From NCBI GenBank assembly GCA_030704615.1, contig CM060733.1, positions 20,646,001 through 20,710,000 of the forward strand: 64,000 bases of DNA, in the 5' to 3' direction. The notes beneath the pieces are model-generated. The model had not been told where the DNA came from. It made no database searches and saw only the letters and a list, made by a program, of their open reading frames with translations. The number at the start of each line of letters is the position of its first letter. Positions within the stretch are counted from its first letter, which is position 1. Positions 1-10,277 of this stretch are shown here, one piece after another. The DNA is from Takakia lepidozioides. Its lineage: Eukaryota; Streptophyta; Takakiopsida; Takakiales; Takakiaceae. The translations under genes and the position numbers were made by a program.

Positions 1-33
1 GAAACAGGTCCAGTTTTACCAAAACACTTAAAC

Positions 34-107
34 TGGCCCATGCAGGTTTCGAACCTGCGACCTTCGCGTTATTAGCACGACGCTCTAACCAACTGAGCTA
101 AAAGGCC
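34..107 (-). tRNA. tRNA-Ile (anticodon AAU)
   Basis: Read on the minus strand, the 74-base sequence folds as a standard cloverleaf. It has the A-box TAGCTCAGTTGG, an anticodon loop CTAATAA (anticodon AAT) and the B-box GGTTCGAAACC with a TTCGAAA T-loop. The discriminator base is A and no CCA is encoded, as expected for a eukaryotic nuclear tRNA. The acceptor stem is imperfect: the 5' strand GGCCTTT pairs with ATGGGCC through one G-U pair and one T-T mismatch, whereas plant tRNA-Ile usually begins GGCCCAT. The gene may therefore be weakened or recently damaged. No T-run terminator is obvious just past the 3' end on the minus strand. It decodes isoleucine codons through inosine at position 34. 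Confidence 0.9.
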
Positions 108-739
108 TTTACAGCATCCGTGAAGCGTTTCTCAGACTTGTATGGACTAGGGCTCGCATTGCTCAGAACTACTAACTACGACTGTTGAGAACAATGTCCA
201 TATAGATGGATATATTCATGTCTTATGAAAAGATGAACATTTATAGGCTCTCTTGTAGAGAGAGACTAGGCATAATGTTGAAGTCAACGGAGAGAGTGTG
301 GTCAAAAGGACCTTACACAGTGTCAAACCTCCTTAAGCTGAGTCATGTTCCTCGGTTTTTGTTCTATGTATGTTTTTGCAAAAGCAAGAGAGCCAATTGC
401 AATTTGAGGCTTGTTTCATTTTATATTAATTTAACCAGTGTAATGATGTGGCTCTTTTCTTTTAAGAAAATAAAATGTATGAGATAGAGCAAAATATATT
501 GATGAGGGAAAAACAACCTCATATGACAGGCTATGGAGGCTAAGAAAGAAGACACTGCCGTGTAACGAGATATAACAGGAGAGGTCATTGGAAAAGATCT
601 ATCAAAAAGATCCATCAAAAGACAGAAAATGTGGCTCGTGTTAATACAACAAGTAGATTTGGATTATGAATGTTGTTTATATGTTATCTTTTTTTATTGA
701 TTGATTTAGATTTCAAATCGTTTGGATTTTGATAAGCTT
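108..739. other. Intergenic, no gene recognised
   Basis: AT-rich DNA between the tRNA gene and the first SINE-like copy. Only short open frames occur and none resembles a known protein or shows splice-bounded coding character. Confidence 0.5.
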
Positions 740-960
740 TGTTGTTTTCTTTTTTTTCTTTTTTTTTTGGATAAAAAGGGGTTGTAGCCCTGATTATTTA
801 ATTATATTTTTGGTTGGCCAAAAGGCCATTACAATTTATTTGGGATTATTCGGGGAAAAAAATTAAAACCCCTAATTTCGCCATAAGGCACACACACCGT
901 GATTAGTGAAATTAGAACCCGTACCCTCATTGAGGAAAATTTGAGCCAAAGCGGCCCCGA
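740..960 (-). mobile_element. SINE-like element, copy 1 (degenerate)
   Basis: On the minus strand this segment has a weak polymerase III B-box (GGGTTCTAATTTC). It is followed by a core with the run GGGGTTTTAATTTTTTTCCCC and then a homopolymer/AT-rich tail, which appears as the T-rich stretch around 740-765 on the plus strand. The same order of head, TTAATTTTTCCC core and AT-rich tail is seen in the copies near 8.7, 32.0 and 33.9 kb, which supports one dispersed tRNA-derived family. This copy is the most divergent and its 5' head is unclear. Confidence 0.45.
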
Positions 961-1759
961 ACTTGGCCCCTCGAAGCGGGAAGTGTTAACCATGGTAACC
1001 AGAAACGAGAACCCTAGGATCTATGTTACAACCCCGGAGGAAGAAGCAGAAACCAGAAGTCCACATATGAATGCAGAGAGTAATGGCACCAGAGTGAGTT
1101 AGTGCACTTCCTAGGGATTTTGTTTTTTATTTAAGGCATACTTGTTCTGGCGTTCATCATTTATTTTGACTTTATTTAAATCATATTTTATTATCTGAAG
1201 TTAAACACATGCCCTAATTTTTTTTTGTTTATGGTGGACATTAGCATTTTGATACAATTGATAACGACCATATCTCCGAAGATACATTCTTGGAAAAAAA
1301 AATAGTTGTCTACATAAAGATAAAATAACATGCACGAAGCAAAGAAATCGGAGCAACCTATCATCAAGATCTGTACCATCCACAGCTTTATATTTTAAGG
1401 GGCCTTGAGAATATATCAAACCAGAAAGCAACCTCTCATAAGCATGCAAATATCAATATGAGAACCCCCAAACGAAGGAAAAAAACAGGAGGGAACAGTA
1501 AGCTTACATTAAAAGATAGTTGGATTGTTCTGCTTCTCCGAACTATAAAGGGCAGTAAGCCGACCTAGATTTCTTTGTTTAAACATTCAGATCAATAACT
1601 CCCTGATATTATCTCCCTCTGAAGTCTACCGGAAGGACTATTAAAGGACATTGAGAACATTGAGGATTATCTAGCTGGACGAAGGGCCACAGGTTTTGGG
1701 CGGCTAAACCTTAATATCTTTCTAGCCAATAATAGCAAATAGTTTTGCTTCATGAACAT
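961..1759. other. Unassigned spacer
   Basis: A 67-codon frame from 899 to 1102 overlaps the SINE-like copy and has no recognisable motif. The rest is AT-rich. The stretch immediately before 1760 may be the eroded 5' part of the Penelope-like element, but I could not align it. Confidence 0.4.
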
Positions 1760-2385
1760 AATCATTTGATAGATTCAATTCATTTGTCGAAAGATCTATC
1801 GAGTAGACAACTTCCTCGAGATATGCTTTTATTCACCTTTGATGTAGAGTCATTGTACCTAGCATTCCTATTGGGGACGGGCTTCGACGATTGAAGGACA
1901 TGATTACTGGCAAGCTCAAATCTCTTTCTTTGTAGCTTAGAAAGAGAGTTGGCTTGCGCAGCAATCAGAGGTATTTGGCCTTTATACTACAAGAGATACA
2001 TCAATGATGGATTTGGAATCTGGGAAGGATCTTGGGCAAGTTTGGATACTTGGCTCGACAATTTGCATTCAAAAAGTGATCTCTGAGTCTACTAGTGTTG
2101 ACATTCTTGATATTCAGTTCTTCAAGGGAGCTGATTTTGTCAATGGTGGGATCCTATTTTGGAGATGTCATTAGAAGGCACTCAACAGATACCAGTACGT
2201 ACTTGCCATGGACATCGTGTCATCCGTGCCACCAAAAACGAGCATTCATCATTGGTGAGCTACACCAATACACTTTGAGAGAGAGCACATGTGCAAATTT
2301 TAGAGATCAGACGGCTGTTCTATGAGCGACTCCGTGCTCGAGGCTATCCAAAGTCTTTTATCTTAGAGTGTTTTAGACTGTGAAT
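1760..2385 (+). mobile_element. Penelope-like retroelement, reverse transcriptase remnant
   Basis: A reverse transcriptase is readable across several frames. It runs in order: LPRDMLLFTFDVESLY (palm motif A region, about 1810-1850), IPIGDGLRRLKDMI (about 1870-1905), ERELACAAI then YYKRYINDGFGIW (motif C region, 1985-2023), ILDIQFFKG (about 2105-2130), SCHP-HQKRAFIIGEL-QYTLRES (2217-2287), and finally ERLRARGYPKSFI (about 2325-2370). This order, especially the SCHP/KKxFIxGEL block and the terminal RLRxRGYP block, is typical of Penelope-like elements and not of LINE or LTR polymerases. The copy is dead: it has several frame changes, in-frame stops, and the catalytic YIDD replaced by YIND at 1997-2008. 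No endonuclease domain was found. Confidence 0.7.
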
Positions 2386-3033
2386 ATGCACAATGTGCTA
2401 CACTGTTGGCTTCAAAATCCAATCGTAAGTTGATGGGTAAGTGACCCCATTGGTTCTGAAACTTGAGCATTCTCAATGTACTCAAGCTCTAAACCTTGGG
2501 GGAGTCCTAAACCTAAACTACATGAACATCTTCTGAAAGTTCCGCAATTAATATCTTTTGACAAACCTATGGTTTGTTGGAAAAAAACAAAGAATTTACG
2601 TTCATATTTAGATCGTGCTAAGTTCCAATAGAGTCAATTATATTTTGGAGGTATTCTTGGCTTATGGGCATAAATTAAGATAAGCTGAAGAAAAAGGTTT
2701 TTTTAGAAAAAGTTTTTATTTTATTTTATTTTACATAAAGACTTTTAGAAAAAAAGATTTTTTCGATTAAAATATACTTTTTAGTTATCTTTTAATCTTA
2801 TGCTCTTTTTGAGAGAACACTTATTCAGCAGTATATAAGCTTTGGGTGAGACTCATTGTACTTCCCCCCATTTCTTTCTCCGGTGCATAACCGGCCTCCC
2901 CAATTTTTTTTTTTGCACTGTGCTACAACTGCACCCGGTTCATTCGCAGTTCAAATTTGTTGGATTGCTACATCTATATATTTCCAATATATCGTTTGTA
3001 AACCCTATACCCTAAAGGATTATTAAACTTTTA
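2386..3033. other. Unassigned AT-rich spacer
   Basis: No gene seen. It contains A- and T-rich runs (about 2690-2780) and short open frames only. Confidence 0.4.
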
Positions 3034-4919
3034 ACAATGTATACCATTTAATAATTTGGCATTAGCTGACATCCTAAAGACGTTAACCACCAACACCATT
3101 TCTTTCAATCGTTATTCAGGTACTTCAATTGCATATCCATCCCTCCATTGCCCAACTTATGATTGTGCTCCTTATCAAGAAACATATGTCCGTTTTGTTT
3201 ATCTTCTCCATCTAAGTCATCTTTTTTTGCAAGGTCTTACACAAAAGTTTCTTTTAAATGTTTATTAGTTAGTGATGTACCGGTCAACTACAAGTGAAAT
3301 CCTAACTGTTGTTTTTTATGCTTTGTCTCAAAATCTCTTCGTAAAGATGTAAATTATGTAGTTACTAGAGGATCAGATATTGGTGTGGTTGCGTTAGTCA
3401 GGAAACTAGGACTATTAAGCGATATTCATGTAATACATAATAATGTTCTTAAAGATAAAAATGTGTAAAGAATATGTGGAACACTTACATCTCAAAAAGC
3501 ATATTTGACCACTACGTCATCTATTGAAAATGTTATATGGTGTGAAGATTTTTATATGAAGGAGTTCGAAGATTTTGGAGAAAATGAGATACATTTAATA
3601 GACTTACGAAATATATTGGAAGCGACAAATGCTCGTGTTTTACGATCTGAAATACACTTTTGTTTTTTTTTAACACCTTACAGAAGACAAAGTTGATCAA
3701 ATATAAGACGAACGTCTGATGAGTCGAAAAATCATGGGTACACATGTTCTACTAATATAGATGGAAGCACGGATAGGTATACAAGTATCGAATTTCAAGC
3801 ATAGAAAAAGTGTCATTTCGTGATTTAGGCGATACAATTGTAAATAATATTTGGAGATGAGTTCAAAAGAAATATCCGTTGTTTATTCCCAAATTGTTGT
3901 TTAGTAAAGCAATCCTAAATCTGAAATTGGAGTACGGATTGAATTTGAGCCTCAAACAATCTGGGAATAAACAACGGATGTTTCTTTTGAATTCTTCTTC
4001 AAATATTACTTATAATTGTATCGCTTACATCACGAAATGATACTTGAGTCTTTTGAACTTGAAATTCGACAACTTGTATACTTATTTGTGTTTCCATCTA
4101 TATTAACAGAACATGTGTACCCATTGTATTTGATCCACTCCTCTGTAAGGTGCTAAGAAAAAATAAGAATGCATTTCAGATCATAAAACATGAGCATTTG
4201 TCGCTTCCAACATGTTTTAGAAGTACATTAAATGTACCTCATTTTCTCCAAAATCTTCGAACTCATTTACATGAGAATCTTCACACCATATAGCATTTCC
4301 ACTGAAACGCAACAATAAATAATGTGGTGGCCGTCAGATATGCTTTTGAGATGGAAACCTTTCACGTATCCTTTGTCTCAATATGTAACCAATATGGATG
4401 AACACCTTTACCATCAGTATGTACTACATGTATCTCTATACAGCTCGGTAGGCCTAGTTTCCTGACTAACCCAACCACATCAATAGATCCATTAGTGATT
4501 ATACATTTCACTACCCCAGCTTCCCGCACACACACTCTTCATCTGTCCCTCGAGTGTGCATCATGAGCTTATCACGACTTGTCTCTTTAATTTACATCTT
4601 TATGAAGAGATTTCTGAGATAAAGCGTAAGAGACAACATTTTCAGAATTCACTTGTAGAGTTGAAAGGTACATCACTAATTAATAAACATCGTAAAAAAA
4701 CCTCCTATGTATGACTCAAAGACAGATGATCACGGAGAAGGTAAAACAAAACAGACATCTATTTCTTGATAAAAAAAACACATCTATCACATAAATTATG
4801 ACTTTTATTTCTCCATAACAATATACGTTCTAAAGGTACATTCCCTTCTGAATTGTTTTGGAAAACCTCGCTGATGGTACTATCACTTAATATTTTTTGA
4901 CAATGTATAATATTTAATA
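3034..4919. mobile_element. Large foldback (inverted-repeat) element
   Basis: Two long imperfect inverted arms, about 3170-3890 and 3963-4775, flank a spacer of roughly 70 bp. Examples of pairing are TTCAAAAGAAATATCCGTTG (from 3862) with its complement from about 3975, and the AAGAAACATATGTC block near 3178 with the GACATCTATTTCTT block near 4754. A 20-bp near-direct repeat (ACAATGTATA then two variable bases then ATTTAATA) lies at 3034-3053 and 4900-4919 and brackets the structure with two mismatches. No transposase was found; the 63-codon frame at 3505-3696 lies in one arm and has no known motif. This fits a non-autonomous foldback or MULE-type element. The arms have diverged, so it is not recent. 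Confidence 0.65.
3056..3178 (+). repeat. About 120-bp dispersed repeat, copy A
   Basis: The segment beginning TTGGCATTAGCTGACATCC and ending with CCCAACTTATGATTGTGCTC is clearly related to 18452-18570 in the same orientation. Shared blocks include GCATCCTAAAGAC-like, CAATTGCATA, ATCCCTCCAT and GCCCAACTTATGATTGT. It touches the outer edge of the left foldback arm but has no partner in the right arm. Confidence 0.6.
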
Positions 4920-6449
4920 TGCAATGTTTCTCATGACACTTTGGAATGAAGACGACATGACATTTTATCAGGCTGCAGGGATGAAGGGGTCCTCAGATAA
5001 CAAGGCCATGTGGTTGAGATCTACATCTGTAGAGCAATTTTATCAATGTCAGATTATTTCTCTTCAGGAATTTGGGAAGGGGGGGATTGTTTGTGGATCA
5101 ACAAGTGTTGAATCTCTTCTGACTAGCCAAGACAGAATCCTCAAAATTAAGTACAGTCACTTGTCACAATTCAAAACCAATAAAGGTTGCAATTGGGCTT
5201 CAAGAGTTGGACCAGTTCAAGAATATGGAGGAGTTTTCCTGGTTATTTCATCAAATTTTTCAAATTGGAGTTTCAGATAGACAACTCAATTCCAGCAGGG
5301 CAAACAAACATCATTTTCAACTACTTTCACTATTTGGAAGTGAACAACCTTCAATTACATCTGAATAGATTCTTTGAACATGCAATTTTTTTTGCTTTTA
5401 TCAACTCTGGATATCAGTGATGTATATATGAAAGGAGGTTCCTCTTGAGGTATTGGGCTGTTAGAACAATATTGATGTGGAGTATACTCTCAGGTCTCTA
5501 GTGGCTCTTCAAGAGATTTTGTTATGCAGCATTTTGGGAGCTCATAACTGACTCAGTCAATGCCGTAGTCAAGCATTCGGTTCCAAGCTTCTCAAGACTT
5601 GGTTAAGAAAGCAGGAATCACATTTGGATGTCAACGAGATTAGTGGCATGGAGGATGCACGCTTCTGGAAAGACCAATATGATTTATGGAATGACTTCTA
5701 AGGTTTTAATCCAAAATTACTGACCGTTGCAGATGTTATGGAGATCCTTCAAATGCGATAGACATCGTTCTATGACGGTAGAGATGGCTCTTGTGCAAGG
5801 ACGTTAATGGGATCAAGTTACCTTTTGGCCCTTTGGCCCTTAATGCGAAATGCATAGGTCTTAATATTGTGCATTCATGTGGGACCCATTTAATAAAGTT
5901 TAGCATGTACGCCCATAGATACAGATCAGATGATCTATGAAAGTGTGATGTAATTGGTCAATTGTGTGCTCATGGGTATAACTTTTATTACCCTACGTAC
6001 AATTGGACGATAAGAAATTTGTCGTGTACCTAAGCATCATGCCACAATATACTTCGTTGTATAACCACACTTCGTCATATACAATCTGAGGGTTGTAATA
6101 TTGTTGCATATTGCTATATGTGAGCATGTTAATAATGTCACAACCATCCTCGTGTGTAATAAATACTTGAGATGGTGAAACCGTCACTTGATGAGGTTTT
6201 ACTAGGGAATAGTTGTGTCCACGAAGGCTTGCCCATAAGTAAGGTAGTTACACCCAAATGTGAGCAGCTCAGGCATAACATTTTTATGTACTGCCACTTT
6301 GATAATATATATCAATTAGCCACTTGGGCCAAAATTCAGGCAATTGATACCACAAGCTGTTTGTTCAGTTGCTCATCTGCTCATATAATTTTTTCCCTAC
6401 TGCACCGATGGCCTTGGGCACATCCGCTTAAACACTCACATTTAGTAAG
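4920..6449. other. Unassigned, probably eroded transposon DNA
   Basis: Two frames stand out but are unidentified: plus 4924-5280 (118 codons, preceded by an AT-rich stretch) and minus 5993-6187 (64 codons, containing HEDGCDIINMLTYSNMQQYY, open further upstream on the minus strand). Neither shows a domain I can name. Their position next to a solo LTR suggests retroelement debris. Confidence 0.35.
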
Positions 6450-7011
6450 TGTCACGGACATAGCCTAGAGGAACTTACTAGGAGTAAATACTAGAAGTTA
6501 CCAAGTTACCATGTTACTGAAAGTTATCGTGATCTACCATAATTTACCATAAGTTACCATAAGTTACCAAGTTAATGGGAATTTACCAAATTACTGAGAG
6601 TAACTTGGAAAACTCCTCAGGAAGCTTCTTTTGGATGAAACTTCTCCATCAAGATACCTCCTTTGTTTAAGGAAACTTCTCCATCAAGAAACCTCATTTG
6701 AGGAAGCCTATTAGAGAACCTCCTAGTAGCTATATATAGGAGGCGAGACTGAACACTCTTCAGTCTCGCCAACACCAGTTCAAGCTACTCTTGTTTCCAG
6801 TTCCCAGTACTCTAGCCCAGTTTCCAGTATCTGGTACTTCAGTCCAGTTTCCAGCATTCCAGTATTCAAGTCGTGTTCCAATATCATAAAGATCGTCTTA
6901 ATTCCCATTTACTCATCATGCATTCGGCCACGCCGACCTTGACTTCTTGTCTAGTCTTGTACCTCTAGTCTGATCTCTTGTTTGTGTTCAGTCATGCTCT
7001 CGTCCTTGACA
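6450..7011 (+). mobile_element. Solo LTR, copy 1
   Basis: The segment starts TGTCACGGACATAGCC and ends CTCGTCCTTGACA, a TG...CA pair. It is flanked by GTAAG on the left and GTAGG on the right, a 5-bp target duplication with one mismatch. Inside are a TATA-like CTATATATAGGAGG and, directly after it, the inverted pair GGCGAGACTGAA / TTCAGTCTCGCC, as expected near a retroelement transcription start. The same LTR occurs in inverse orientation at 48202-48833. No reverse transcriptase lies beside it, so it is most likely a solo LTR left by recombination. Confidence 0.75.
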
Positions 7012-8673
7012 GTAGGCATGACTACGGTGAGGCTAACAAAGAACCTAATATGGTTTAATTAATATGAGTTCAATGTCATGGATACTCAAATAAAGATCAT
7101 GGATTGCATGAAGACGCCTAACGACTTTGCGCATGATTTCTTTAGACTTCAGAAATTGGGATTGGTGCGGTTGAAGACTAAGTGAAGATCCAATTGAGAT
7201 TAATACTTATTAGCTATCCAGTGTTAAAGAGACCTAATCATCAACTAGGGGAAGATTGTGACATAACATTCTACGATTAGTGTGCTATGAGGTATAGTTA
7301 GATAATAATGTATATTGTAACACGATGCTTATGTGCACGATAGATGAGGCAGGGTCATATAAATGTCCATATAATAGGTGACACATCTGAATCATGGGTC
7401 CACGATGACAAAATCAGGCTTTAACTATCGACGTATTTTGACAGATATATTAATTTTATTCGTTTTATTGGTTTTTATCATCGTAACTCTTTTGTCCGTA
7501 ATTATCTATCAATAATTGCAGAAGATGGTGTGGGCTGAACCATCATTAATGACATCTGTAGCTAATCCATTTTTCAAGTCGAAATCTGATAAATTTTCGC
7601 TAGAAGAAAAAACAAAAAACACTACAATTCATACTGGAGTTCTATTATAGAATAATAGAGCTAATTTCTTACATGAATATTGCCTATTAGCCTACAAGAG
7701 CTACTTTGCTTTTATTGAGTTGTAGTGGTTGGCCTCTTGGCATACCTTGATATACTGAAATTCCTTGATTATAGATTCAACCTTGGGCATTTTCCTCGTC
7801 ACAAGACAATGGATGCGAACATCTGCTGTTTGGTGTATGATTTCTACTCCCCTTGGTAACGACTTTCGTTTGGAAATTCAGCTCTCACTTTGCTCAATGC
7901 ACTCAATGGGATTATGAGTCTTCCTGCCTGGTCTCGGCTTATTTGCGGATTCTTTTTTTGTGGCAGAATTGGAAATCTCCATGCGCATTTAATATTTTTG
8001 GAGGATCTAGCCCCTACTATTATGTTCAAATTTCCTAAGGATCTGATGACTGAGGGGAAGAAAGCATGAGGTGTTTTTTGCAGATCTTTGCAGATGCTCA
8101 GAGACAATGAGGCAAAAAGTTCTTTAAGAATTTGATATCTCCTAGGGAAATGGCAACATCCTCTGCACCAGGATGTCTGACTCGGGCATTTTTAGGCACG
8201 AGTCTCTCTCCCATCTCGTGGGAGCCTGCTCAGTGACTTGGAAGATAGAGAAGTCAAATGGAGACACCACAAAGTGCGTTAGTTCAGAAGCAAGGCCCAA
8301 TTAGATTTTGAGGCCTAAGTGCTCTTTGGTTAAGTCTGTCCACTGTCATGCTTCCCCCCTCTGGAATGGTTTCTTTTCCACTTTAGTCTCTCTTGGTTAT
8401 ATTAACAAGCGACTAGTCGCGTATGGCTCATCTTTGTGAACAGCAAAATCTACTTTCATCCATAATAAACTTAAGAATTCATCCATGTATTCTTCATAAA
8501 TTGTTCACTAAGAGAGATGATATTTGAGGGAGGTACTACCTTGAGAAGCTGAGAGGAGGTGACACTTGGGGAAGGCACAATAGGGATTTGGCGATTTTTG
8601 ACACTGATGCGTGCTCTCCTCTTTCAGAGGGCCCAATAAAATTAATATTTTACTAATTCATCAGTCCTAAATT
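7012..8673. other. Unassigned spacer
   Basis: No gene is supported. Overlapping frames on both strands near 7844-8107 (87 codons minus, 61 codons plus) have no motif or splice context. The remainder is AT-rich and without notable repeats. Confidence 0.4.
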
Positions 8674-8904
8674 ATTATTATTATTATTATTTTTTAAAGG
8701 AAACTTGGGAGCGACAGCCCACAATTCAGGCCCTTGAGGAGGGGGAAAAATTAACCCCCTTTCATTTATGGGCCATGAGACCTACAGGACGATCAACGCC
8801 CAGGCACACCGTCACCAACAATTCCACTCACGGGGCAGGGCAACGGGTTTGAACCCCGAACCACCATGGCGACGCACTTACCAGCTGAGCTACCACCCGA
8901 TGTG
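8674..8904 (-). mobile_element. tRNA-derived SINE, copy 2
   Basis: On the minus strand the element starts with GGGTGGTAGCTCAGCTGG, a tRNA-type A-box, then has GGGGTTCAAACCCG, a B-box, a body with GGGGGTTAATTTTTCCCCC, and a tail of repeated AAT units (plus-strand ATT repeats at about 8671-8690). It is flanked by a 7-bp direct repeat CTAAATT at 8667-8673 and 8905-8911, consistent with target-primed insertion. It is not a functional tRNA because the anticodon arm and acceptor stem are missing. Confidence 0.8.
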
Positions 8905-9197
8905 CTAAATTTGATTATTAACTAAACCGGTCAATGTCAAGCACATGTTTACTAAATTAAAATACTCAAAAGTTATTCTAAAATTTTATTATTTTATTAT
9001 TATTTTACTGAAAATTTAATTCTTATTTTATTGCTACATGCAACTAAACATTGGCTCATTATTCCACCTAAGCTTAGAAGTGGTGTCACATCCATATATC
9101 TTTACGTCTTTACCATATCTATTTGGAAGACATTAACTGTTCAACAAATTTCTCCAATCTCTAACTTTGAGAGGAATTATTTCATCTAACTACAATG

Positions 9198-9950
9198 ATT
9201 CGTTTGGTGATAGTAGCACTCTACCCCGGTTAGTGAGTCGGTTATCACCGCGGTTAGTAGGTATACATAACCGCATACATGGTGTTTTTATAAAACAGAG
9301 CAAATAGATAACCAAGAGGTGAGTATGTATATGTACCCTATATTAAGGTTAGCACTACACTCTATACCCGGATTAGTAAGGTGTTTTGACCACCCCTAGA
9401 ACGGTTAAGTATAGGACACGCCTCCTCACACAACGCTGCATTGATTGCCATGATTGCCTGCATGCCTCACTATTGACAACTTTTGCAAGAGGTGCGCTCA
9501 GTATGTATAACTTATTGCTATGTTAAATGTTAGCCAACTTCCCTCTTAGGCTTTCTTCTTTTCTTACTTTAGTCATTTTATTTGTCATTGTCTCATGTAC
9601 TTGGAGCATTCTCGCATTACCTATCTATTACTCATATTTATTAAAGGTTCTCATCTTCATTTGGATGTCATGTGGGAATTAATTATTTTTAACAAAAATC
9701 ATTGAGAAGTGCCCATTCAATATATTATATGTAACCGCCAATTGCATATATATCCGCCAATTTTAGGACACCTCTAACCGTCCTATTCATAACCGTCTAA
9801 ATTTGAAGAATTTTTGTAGAATAGATAACCGATGGATATACTAAAATAAATTTTTTATCCTTATACATAACCATGGAGTGTGTCCATCCAAAAATATTGA
9901 AGTAACCTTAACCGGCGGATATGTAAAATTCTTATAACCGACCAACTATG
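9198..9950. mobile_element. hAT-type MITE, old copy
   Basis: The interior matches the element at 49864-50627 almost throughout. Shared blocks include AGCACTCTACCCCGGTTA, GGTATACATAACCGCATACA, GTACCCTATATTAAGGTTAG, GACCACCCCTAGA and the right end CTTATAACCG-CCAAC. The ends are eroded: the left terminal repeat is barely recognisable and the right end reads CCGACCAACTATG in place of CCGGCCAACACTG. No target duplication can be seen. There is no coding capacity. The repeated AACCG/CGGTTA motif throughout probably reflects transposase-binding sites. Confidence 0.7.
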
Positions 9951-10277
9951 GTAACAACCATTGACATTGAAAATTCTCATGGATCCATGTATTAGGGTGA
10001 GACAATGAAAATGACATCATCTACACAAAATCATCCATTTGTATCGCCTTATCTATGTGCCCAGTTTCATGTTCTAGCTTGGGTGATCAACAAATTCGAA
10101 CCCCAGACTTGGTGGCGTAGACTCAGGTCCCCAGTCCGAGAATCACAATATACCTCAACTATTTGTTGGAGGAAGAGTTGGTGAGGGCCTCACCGAAGAA
10201 TCCGCTGGCCTTGGTCTCTACATCATTCAAATTCCTTCTCTTTAGAGATTTCCAGGGATGTGCGAGTGGAGATTGCA

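Noticed and set aside
8840-8900. Additional tRNA gene
   Set aside because: A- and B-boxes are present, but there is no acceptor stem or anticodon arm and the sequence continues into a SINE body with a direct-repeat flank.
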